The notes below the pieces were generated by a model. The model saw only the letters and a program-made list of their open reading frames with translations, did not search any database and was not told the origin of the DNA. This document shows positions 57,243 through 64,000 of a DNA stretch of 64,000 bases, one piece after another; the first letter of the stretch is position 1; every line of letters begins with the position of its first letter. Position numbers and translations under genes: made by a program. Origin of the DNA: Curvibacter soli (GTDB lineage Bacteria > Pseudomonadota > Gammaproteobacteria > Burkholderiales > Burkholderiaceae_C); the NCBI RefSeq assembly GCF_029211125.1, contig NZ_JARGEN010000002.1, forward strand, positions 4,745 to 68,744, read 5' to 3'.

Positions 57243-60200
57243 AGATCGGTCCTTATCCCTGGGATTTCACGCCATTGCAGGCGCGGCGAATTCTTGAAGC
57301 AGATCGTCCCGTCCGATCCCTGACCGATGATGGCCAGCGCCTGTTGGTCCGGCCTGCAAGTGGCCTGCTTGGTGCAGGATTCGTTGCCATCCTCCGTGGT
57401 GCATTCGCACCCCGCCGTGCCCTTGACGCACTTGTCGCCGAAGGCGCGCGTGCCCGACTTGTCGCGCACCACGCGCACCTTCTGGTCCGCGATGTCGCGG
57501 GCCGCCGTGATGTACTTCGTCGCTCCGATGGTGACGACACCTTGCGTCACGCGCTCGGGCTTGCCCGAAATCGGGTCGATCGTGTAGAGCGCCGCATTCG
57601 GCTTGTTGGTGCAGTCGTCCACCTCCGTCTTGGGCCGCACCGTGGTGAACGTCAGCACGCCGGCTTTCATCACGGGGTTGGACAGCACCATTTCCGAGCT
57701 GCGCGGCAGGTCGAAATACCAGCCCTTGTTGATAGCCCAGTCGATGGCGCCACCATCCGTCACGATCACTGTGCCGTCGCTCTGCACCGTGTAGGTCCGG
57801 GCCACGAGGTCGCTGGCCTGTGGCAGTTGCGTCACATCGCTTGCATATCCGGGCTTGTCCCAGATGCCATAGATGCGCTGCGTCACCCCAATGCGCGGGA
57901 AATTGCTCGAATCGAACGCATCGCCCGTACCAAAGACCACCATCATGCCGCCTGTCGAGCGGAAGACGATTTCCGGCGCGCTGGTGATCGGCAGCGCGTT
58001 GGTCACGACGCTTTGGTCCGAACCTGTGCTGGTGGACCGCGCTATGTACAGCGGCAGCTTCTCGCCAGCGAACTCGTAGGGCACGCCCCATTGCGCCGGA
58101 TCGGTGCTGCCCACGTTGAAGCGCCACATGTTGCCCTTCAGATCGCCGGCATAGATGACGTCCGCCGTGCCGTCGCCATTCACGTCCACCCAGGTCGGCG
58201 TCATCAGGCCGTTGCAATTGCTCGTGCATGACGCCGTGCCGGCGGTGGCGACGAGCTCCCTGTAGTGCGTGCCTTGCGTCCACGTCCCCGCCGACGACGG
58301 GCCGTCCACGTACAGGATGAACAGCGACGCCGCCCCCGTGGTCGATTTGTAGCCATTGCCGAAGATCACCGCGAAGCGCCCGTTGTTGAGCTTGACGATC
58401 GGCGACGCCTGGTTCGACCCCGTGTTGGAAGAAACGTCGCCCGTGATGTAGCCCAGATTCGCGTTGTCGTCCGACGTGAACTGCCATTTGAACGAGTCTT
58501 TCGACAGCGCGCCGGTGTCCGTCGCGTCGAGCGCGTACACCGCTTTGCCGCCGCGCCCCAGCGTGCCAAACACATAGCTGCGCCAGCGGGCCGCGGCCTG
58601 CGCGTCGGTTTCGGTGCTGGAGCCGGTGCCCAGCTGCACGTCGCCCGCGAAAGGCGAACCATCGACGTAGGGCCAGACCGTGCCTTGCGGCTGCGCCTCG
58701 CTCGTGCTGCTGATGAAGTTCGCGCCGTCCACGTGGGTGCGCCCGGTGGTGCCGCGCTGCAGCGGAATCTCGACCAACCGGTTCGCCAGCGCGCTGGGAA
58801 TGTAGGCGAACACCTCCGCACCGCTGTCGGGGTTGAAGGCATGCACCATGCCGTCGTTGGCACCCACCCACAGCAGACTGTCGCGGTCTTGCTGATTCCT
58901 CACGAACGTGGCATAGCCCGGGAACGTCGCGCCGATGTAGTCCGCCGAGGGTGCCGCCTGCAGCCACGGCGTGGCATTGACCACCGGCCCGAGCAGGCTG
59001 TCACCGCGTATGCGCAAGCCGTTGACGCCTTCCTTGGTCTGGTCGCCGCGGATGTAGTTCACCGCCAACTGCGCATTCGCCTCGGTGAGGCTGTTGATGC
59101 TCGCCATTCGCGTCTTGTAATCGTCCGGCAGAGCAGCCCATATGAAATCCTTCCCCACGCCCGCCCAGTCGGTGACGATCGTGCGGGAAGCGCCCTGGTC
59201 GCCCCCGGTGCCATCCGCCCCGCTGGCGGCGATGCGCAGTTTCTGCCCGGCCTTCCAGTCCGGCGTGGTCTTGAAAAAGCCGTAATCGTCAAGTGAATAT
59301 GCTTCGATATCCCCTTGCACAGTGGTCGAATCGAACTTGGCAACGTACTTGGCGCCCTCCATCGTCAACGCCGCGGACGATACGGCAGGCGCGGCGTTGG
59401 AGTTCCTTGCCAGCGAATCCAGCGCCTTGCGCAACTGCTCCTCCAGAATGTCCGGGCGGCGCGCCAGGAAATATCCATCGGGGATTCCATCCGCCCCGGG
59501 CGAGCCATCGGACTTCTGCTGGTCCCACATGCTCGGGTCCGTAGGCAGGGGAACTTCAGTGAACGTGTCATCCGGATTCTTGGTGCTGGATTTGAAATAC
59601 CCATATTTAGCCGCATACCAGAGCGGCTCCTGGATCAGCGTATTCTGCGCGCCGAGCATGTGGAATTGCAGGGAAACCGGGAAATTCTGATCGAATACCT
59701 GGTTCCAAGCACTGTTGACAAGGCATGCGTTGTAAGTTCCAGCGGAATTACCCGATACGCCAGCGTTCGCCGCCTCCGTCACCCGGGCTGCCTTGTACGT
59801 GCCATCGCCGCACAAATACCCCTCGACGCCCGCCAGAGCCCCATCACCATCCTGATGCCTGTGGGTCAGATAACGGCCATCATGGTCCGTTCCCATGACG
59901 CTGAATCCATGAGTCCCCTTGTTCCCGGCACCGACATTGATAATGTCCGTGGTGATCTTGATGTCATACCCGGTCGAGCTTTCCGCATTGGCCACCACGT
60001 CGTACCGCAGAAAGCCCGCAATATCCATGTCGTAGTCGCCACCGAACAAGGCGTCGTTCCAGGTCACGACGAAGGTGCCGTAATCCGAGCCCGAGGCGAT
60101 CGACGCAAACGTCAGCATGGCCCCCGTCATCTTCCCGGCGGAATCCCAGACGCTTTCGGGGGTGATATAGACATACTTCTTCGGATTGGTGCCTGGTATG

Positions 60201-62113
60201 GGAACCTCGACCCGCGCCACGCCGCCGGTCAGCGAGGCGGCCATGGTTTTCACCTTCAGCGCATCCTGCACGAATTTCAAATCCGTCGGCGGCGTGCCAA
60301 TCTGTGCCGTTGTCCGGATTTTGGACGTATTGGCATACAGTGCCGCCCCCGCGACCTGGTAAGTACCGCCGATCGCCGGAGCCTCGGGACAAATGCCGGA
60401 AACATTGTCCAGCGACGCAACCGCCTTGGCGGAGCATGCGTCCCCATACCCCCCGGTGGCCGAGCCCACCGATCTCGACGTATTGGTAATTACCTCCTCA
60501 TCGCCGACCTTGTTCACGTAATTGGTAAGGCTGCCCAGTGCTCTGTTGGGCAGTGTCTCGAACGGCGTGCCGGCCTGCCCATCGAAGCTCAATGCGCTAC
60601 TGGACAATGCCAGCGTATACATGGGCCGGCAAATCGAGTTGCCATACAGATTTTTGCGCGTTGCGTTGGCGTTGGAGAGAGGATCGGCCCAGGCCACGAC
60701 GGGGAGCCCCTTGTTCCCATCATTGGTCGTACTGCCTGGATTGGTCGAGGTTACACCTGAGTAATATTGCAAAGCTTGCACGACCATTTCACCCACAGGA
60801 TTCCCCCACGCGGGCAGAGTGCCATCCGTCATATCTGCGGGCTTTTGGTTATTTGACCCATCGTAGCCTCCACTCCCGCGGCCATAAAGCACGTAGGAAT
60901 CCAGCGCCTTGATGGCACCATTGCCCGTCGCACGCCCATCCGCCAAAGTCGCAGCACAGCCAGAGGAAGTGCTGTGGCAGAAAACCCCGGTACTCGGGTT
61001 GATTTCATCGAGAAAATCACCCATGTTCTTGCGCAGGGCACCCGCATTCAGATTCTTGTCGTAGCTGCCCGTAATCACCCCGAACTCGGTGCGCGCGGCG
61101 GTGTTGGCTGCATTCGAAAAACCGAACTCCTGAAACAGGCCGAAAGGCTTGTAGTTCGTCGTCGAATCCGGAGGAAATGCCTGGCAGCGCTCCTCGCCCA
61201 GCATACTGGCTTGGCAGACCTGGACGCGCACCGTCAGTTCAGGCCCGATACTGCCGTACTTTGCCCCATCCGTGCTATCACTCGGCGGACTCTGCTCATG
61301 CGCAATCCCACCATTCCCCTTGTCGGCATCCTTAAAATACCGGGCCAGCTTCACCCCCAGATCGCCAGCGCCCCATTCACACACCGTACCTTCGACCGTC
61401 GCCCACAATCTGTAATTGCCTTTTGCCAGTCGGATAACCGGGTTTCCACCCTCCCCCATCTGATCGGAGCGATTGCAAATACTGATGCCTGCATAGGCGT
61501 TTGGATTATTTCCCGTGGTTTTTGTCAGGGCAGCCGTCGTGAACGGCGTGTAGTCGCGAATATCCGTTCCATTATAAAATTTGACGAACGAATGCGAGTC
61601 TTTCGACAGATTGGTGCGTTCCAGAATCGTGCTGCTGGAGGTATCGGTACTCCGCTTGCCGCCATAAAGCATTTTACGAATGACATCCAGGCGCGTCATC
61701 GTACCCCAATTGAGAAAGTTACCGCTCCAATAGCTAGAACTGCTGGAACAGGTATAGCGTCCCCCGGTAATGGTCGCAATGGCGGCAGGCTCGAACCGAT
61801 TATTGCTGCTCGAATAGCTGTAGCACTTCGTGGCGTCGAAGTAGCCGTAGTACTTGAACGTGGGGATGAACGTCGTGTCGATCACGCCATCGCCGTCGAT
61901 ATCCTCGAAATCAGTATAGATCGGGCCGAACAGCGTGTGATCCTTCGATGTCGCCAGCATCATCATCGGGCGGTTCGAGTTCGTCACGATGTTCGGCGGC
62001 ACCGCCGGCTGCGGCGTGGACACATCGACGGGCGTGGCAAGTGCGAAAACCTGCATACACGCGGCACTCCACGCGAGCACCATTCGCAATACGGCATTGG
62101 GCGGGAATTTCAT
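57239..62113 (-). CDS. pilY1: Type IV pilus tip adhesin/biogenesis factor PilY1
   Basis: 1624-aa exported protein with a Sec signal (cleavage near VFALA/TP). The N-terminal half is Ser/Thr/Asn-rich with an early Ca-binding-like loop DIDGDGVID (about 72-80). The C-terminal third is the PilC/PilY1 beta-propeller ([32 protein letters not shown]), with a second calcium loop [11 protein letters not shown] at about 1308. The final 70 residues hold several cysteines ([20 protein letters not shown]). No clear VWA domain is seen. PilY1 sits at the pilus tip, counteracts retraction and mediates adhesion. Base composition is locally lower in GC than its neighbours. Confidence 0.94.
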   Translation of the reverse strand: MKFPPNAVLRMVLAWSAACMQVFALATPVDVSTPQPAVPPNIVTNSNRPMMMLATSKDHTLFGPIYTDFEDIDGDGVIDTTFIPTFKYYGYFDATKCYSYSSSNNRFEPAAIATITGGRYTCSSSSSYWSGNFLNWGTMTRLDVIRKMLYGGKRSTDTSSSTILERTNLSKDSHSFVKFYNGTDIRDYTPFTTAALTKTTGNNPNAYAGISICNRSDQMGEGGNPVIRLAKGNYRLWATVEGTVCEWGAGDLGVKLARYFKDADKGNGGIAHEQSPPSDSTDGAKYGSIGPELTVRVQVCQASMLGEERCQAFPPDSTTNYKPFGLFQEFGFSNAANTAARTEFGVITGSYDKNLNAGALRKNMGDFLDEINPSTGVFCHSTSSGCAATLADGRATGNGAIKALDSYVLYGRGSGGYDGSNNQKPADMTDGTLPAWGNPVGEMVVQALQYYSGVTSTNPGSTTNDGNKGLPVVAWADPLSNANATRKNLYGNSICRPMYTLALSSSALSFDGQAGTPFETLPNRALGSLTNYVNKVGDEEVITNTSRSVGSATGGYGDACSAKAVASLDNVSGICPEAPAIGGTYQVAGAALYANTSKIRTTAQIGTPPTDLKFVQDALKVKTMAASLTGGVARVEVPIPGTNPKKYVYITPESVWDSAGKMTGAMLTFASIASGSDYGTFVVTWNDALFGGDYDMDIAGFLRYDVVANAESSTGYDIKITTDIINVGAGNKGTHGFSVMGTDHDGRYLTHRHQDGDGALAGVEGYLCGDGTYKAARVTEAANAGVSGNSAGTYNACLVNSAWNQVFDQNFPVSLQFHMLGAQNTLIQEPLWYAAKYGYFKSSTKNPDDTFTEVPLPTDPSMWDQQKSDGSPGADGIPDGYFLARRPDILEEQLRKALDSLARNSNAAPAVSSAALTMEGAKYVAKFDSTTVQGDIEAYSLDDYGFFKTTPDWKAGQKLRIAASGADGTGGDQGASRTIVTDWAGVGKDFIWAALPDDYKTRMASINSLTEANAQLAVNYIRGDQTKEGVNGLRIRGDSLLGPVVNATPWLQAAPSADYIGATFPGYATFVRNQQDRDSLLWVGANDGMVHAFNPDSGAEVFAYIPSALANRLVEIPLQRGTTGRTHVDGANFISSTSEAQPQGTVWPYVDGSPFAGDVQLGTGSSTETDAQAAARWRSYVFGTLGRGGKAVYALDATDTGALSKDSFKWQFTSDDNANLGYITGDVSSNTGSNQASPIVKLNNGRFAVIFGNGYKSTTGAASLFILYVDGPSSAGTWTQGTHYRELVATAGTASCTSNCNGLMTPTWVDVNGDGTADVIYAGDLKGNMWRFNVGSTDPAQWGVPYEFAGEKLPLYIARSTSTGSDQSVVTNALPITSAPEIVFRSTGGMMVVFGTGDAFDSSNFPRIGVTQRIYGIWDKPGYASDVTQLPQASDLVARTYTVQSDGTVIVTDGGAIDWAINKGWYFDLPRSSEMVLSNPVMKAGVLTFTTVRPKTEVDDCTNKPNAALYTIDPISGKPERVTQGVVTIGATKYITAARDIADQKVRVVRDKSGTRAFGDKCVKGTAGCECTTEDGNESCTKQATCRPDQQALAIIGQGSDGTICFKNSPRLQWREIPGIRTDL

Positions 62114-62125
62114 GGGTTCTTCCTG

Positions 62126-62845
62126 TCAGGGAAAGAAAATGCTTTGCAAAACGACCTGCGTCATTTGTGAGTAACCGAATCCACGCGCGGTGATGCGGTA
62201 CATCGTGGACCATTGGCTGGCGTTCTCGCCCGTGGAGGTCACCATGGACTCGGCGGCGTTGATGCGCACGTCCTTGCGCTTGAACACCTCGATCAGGTAT
62301 TCGGGCTGCTTCGATACGCTAGGCAGGGGCTTGATGCCCGTGTACGTGCCGAGTGGAACCGCGCCCGTGAAGGCGCAGCTTCCGCTGGGGGGCTTGGAGG
62401 CGGCATCGTCGTTCCACTGCCCGTTCTTGCCCGTCGGCCACCAGGGTTCGGCCAAGCTGGCGTCGGAACTGGCCGAGTCCCACGATACGGTCTTGTAGGC
62501 GTCGTCGGCCTTGTAGCACAGGCCCTGCGCGCAGTCGGCGGCGAATGCCGGCATGATGAGCTTGGCGTTGTTGCGATAGGCTGCGGGCCGGGTGCATGCG
62601 ACGCCGGGCGGCGGGGTGCCGAGGCGGATGTCGCGCTCCGCGTCGCGCAGCGCGGCCTCCGCCGCCTGGCGGGCCACCTCCTGGTCCAACTGGTTGCGCG
62701 CCATGCCTTCGGAGAGCATGGACTGGCGGACCGTCCATACCGTCACGCCGACGATGGCAACGAGGAACAGCAGCACGACAATCAGGGCCACGCCGCCCTG
62801 CCGACGCGGTGAACGGGTATGCACGGGTGGTTGTTGGATCATCAT
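62126..62845 (-). CDS. pilX: Type IV minor pilin assembly protein PilX
   Basis: 239-aa protein with a prepilin-like N-terminus RRQGGVALIVVLLFLVAIVG; the usual Glu5 is absent, as in PilX/GspK-type proteins. The coiled-coil stretch RNQLDQEVARQAAEAALRDA and the DIRLG segment are typical of PilX (PilX_N). It initiates pilus assembly with PilVW and PilY1. Tandem ATG ATG at 62845/62842; the first is used. 13 bp lie between pilW and pilX, 12 bp between pilX and pilY1. Confidence 0.88.
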   Translation of the reverse strand: MMIQQPPVHTRSPRRQGGVALIVVLLFLVAIVGVTVWTVRQSMLSEGMARNQLDQEVARQAAEAALRDAERDIRLGTPPPGVACTRPAAYRNNAKLIMPAFAADCAQGLCYKADDAYKTVSWDSASSDASLAEPWWPTGKNGQWNDDAASKPPSGSCAFTGAVPLGTYTGIKPLPSVSKQPEYLIEVFKRKDVRINAAESMVTSTGENASQWSTMYRITARGFGYSQMTQVVLQSIFFP

Positions 62846-62858
62846 TGCTCGCCCCGCT

Positions 62859-63950
62859 TCAGTAGGAGTTGCGCAAGGCGTTGCGCACACCGAACACCTG
62901 CACGTGGCGGCGGATGGTGTCGCCCTTCGGCTGGTCGTGGGCCGTGTCGTCGCAGTCCAGATACTGCTGCTTGGCGGCAGCATCGTCGGGCAGGCGGGTG
63001 TTGCCGCCCAATGTGCGCGTCAGCATGCACACCCTGACTGCGGTGACACGCGCCCAGGGAGTGAGGACAACACCGTTCACCGTCAAGTTCGGCAAAGCGG
63101 CCATGTCGCTGGCCGCGTAGAACTGGGTGGGCGCGAGCGTCGTTTCCGAATCGTATATACCGTATTTGAACCGCAAATCGATAACGCCCGCCAACAGGGG
63201 CTGGTATATCGCTACTGCCCCAAAATAGCCATTGGCATTGCCGCTGCACACCAGGCTGTTGGTCTGGATGGCAACCCCGTCGACGATGGTGGTGGTTACG
63301 TCATCGAGCCCGTAGCGGTTCGACACGAATATGGGCAGGCCGGGCGGCAACGTGTTGTCATAACTGGACGGCGGATCGCCTGTATTCCAGCTCCGCTGCA
63401 TATTCCCGTCCTTGGAGGCCGGGTCGCCGCCCTCGCAATCCGCATGCTGCCCCAGGACATTGCCCATCGAATCGCTGGAGAAATGGTTCAGCACGATGGA
63501 ATCGGGCTTGCTCTCGTCCGGCACGGGGCAGGTGGCGGTCTTGGGGTCGAAGCGCCCGCCGCTGCACCCGTAAATGGCAGTCTGGTAGACCGCCGCCGGC
63601 GCAGCCCAGTCCGTACCCGAGGGAGGGGTGGTGTTGGGCAGCGGCGGATAGGTGTCGTACATCAGCTTCTGGGTTTCGTCCGGCGCATTGGGCGGCACGA
63701 TCGCCGGGTAGAAGCCGGCGTTTTCGATTTCGCGCCCGAGCAGTTGCAGCGCGAAAGTCCCGGTTTCCATGCTGGTGCTGGCGCGGTCGAGCGCGCGGTG
63801 CGCCTCGCGCGTGCCGAGGTACACGTAGGCCGCCGCGATGACGATCACCAGCGAAATCGCCATCGCCACCAGCAGTTCGATCAGCGACAGGCCGCGCGCG
63901 GCGACCCTGGGGGTTGTTGAGGCGCTCTTGCGCATGGCGGCCTTTTTCAT
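62859..63950 (-). CDS. pilW: Type IV minor pilin PilW
   Basis: 363-aa prepilin-like protein with cleavage site RVAARG/LSLIELLVAMAISL (G20) and the PilW pattern: YLGTREAHRALDRASTSMET, GREIENAGFYPA and a large globular C-terminal domain containing paired cysteines (GCSGGRFDPKTATCPV). Works with PilV, PilX and PilY1 in priming pili. Its ATG overlaps the stop of the upstream partial gene (ATGA). Confidence 0.9.
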   Translation of the reverse strand: MKKAAMRKSASTTPRVAARGLSLIELLVAMAISLVIVIAAAYVYLGTREAHRALDRASTSMETGTFALQLLGREIENAGFYPAIVPPNAPDETQKLMYDTYPPLPNTTPPSGTDWAAPAAVYQTAIYGCSGGRFDPKTATCPVPDESKPDSIVLNHFSSDSMGNVLGQHADCEGGDPASKDGNMQRSWNTGDPPSSYDNTLPPGLPIFVSNRYGLDDVTTTIVDGVAIQTNSLVCSGNANGYFGAVAIYQPLLAGVIDLRFKYGIYDSETTLAPTQFYAASDMAALPNLTVNGVVLTPWARVTAVRVCMLTRTLGGNTRLPDDAAAKQQYLDCDDTAHDQPKGDTIRRHVQVFGVRNALRNSY

Positions 63951-64000
63951 GGGATGAACACGAAATTGGCGCAGCGCACGCCGTCCGGCGCGGCGGTGGC
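63947..64000 (-). CDS. pilV: Type IV minor pilin PilV, C-terminal fragment
   Basis: The last 17 codons before a TGA at 63947-63949 read ATAAPDGVRCANFVFIP; the rest is beyond the window. The stop overlaps the pilW ATG. Assignment to PilV comes from its position just upstream of pilW in the cluster order; the short sequence itself only shows a pilin-like Cys near the C-terminus. Confidence 0.6.
   Translation of the reverse strand, partial: ATAAPDGVRCANFVFIP

Overview
The window is a GC-rich (roughly two-thirds G+C) chromosomal segment of a betaproteobacterium, most likely family Comamonadaceae (Acidovorax/Alicycliphilus/Diaphorobacter-like). Supporting this are the gene set and order (iscR-iscS-iscU; ribF-ileS-lspA; hemW-rdgB-rph-phosphatase-kinase | yicC; greB | spoT-rpoZ-gmk; a pilVWXY1E minor-pilin cluster), TRAP and TctAB carboxylate transporters, and many copies of a short palindromic repeat that I associate with that family. 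No rRNA, tRNA, CRISPR array, phage or complete insertion sequence was seen.

Layout. 1-4.3 kb: Fe-S cluster operon iscR-iscS-iscU (minus strand) with an IscR-like operator, then uvrB. 4.4-8.2 kb: a TIR-flanked element, a 43-residue small ORF, a delta-9-type desaturase, an RsmB-like rRNA methyltransferase, and a scrambled patch joining a sensor-kinase remnant to a 5'-truncated EF-hand gene. 8.2-12 kb: purN and a dctPQM TRAP transporter with an intercistronic terminator. 12.4-24.3 kb: HNH nuclease, ribF, ileS (C-terminal zinc ligands mostly lost), lspA, Nudix hydrolase, quinone oxidoreductase, two EamA exporters, an SDR gene with a nonsense codon, an SH3b protein and an M48 protease. 24.3-32.2 kb: gamma-glutamyltransferase, tctBA without tctC, a GspE-like ATPase, a spermidine synthase-like protein, a hypoxanthine-DNA glycosylase and TatD. 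32.4-36.4 kb: an S1C protease followed by a MoxR-DUF58-VWA set. 36.9-43.1 kb: I78 inhibitor lipoprotein, hemW, rdgB, rph, PP2C phosphatase, Ser/Thr kinase, yicC. 43.3-51 kb: an accessory interval (hipBA, GST, pbpC, EamA, OsmC, lldD) ahead of greB. 51.6-56.1 kb: spoT, rpoZ, gmk, ribD. 56.1-64 kb: a membrane-anchored unknown and the type IV minor pilin/PilY1 genes, with pilV cut by the window end.

Two repeat families deserve most attention. The first is a roughly 45-bp double-hairpin repeat (at least eight good copies) lying inside or at the ends of coding sequences. It encodes in-frame peptide segments in four proteins and supplies the same in-frame TAG stop to two unrelated genes. The second is a set of four 130-240 bp elements, three of them bounded by terminal inverted repeats related to CCTGGAAACGGCAGTT; they look like non-autonomous mobile elements.

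Gene starts were chosen from conserved N-termini, Shine-Dalgarno sequences and overlaps. All functions are inferred by reading motifs; no database search was run.
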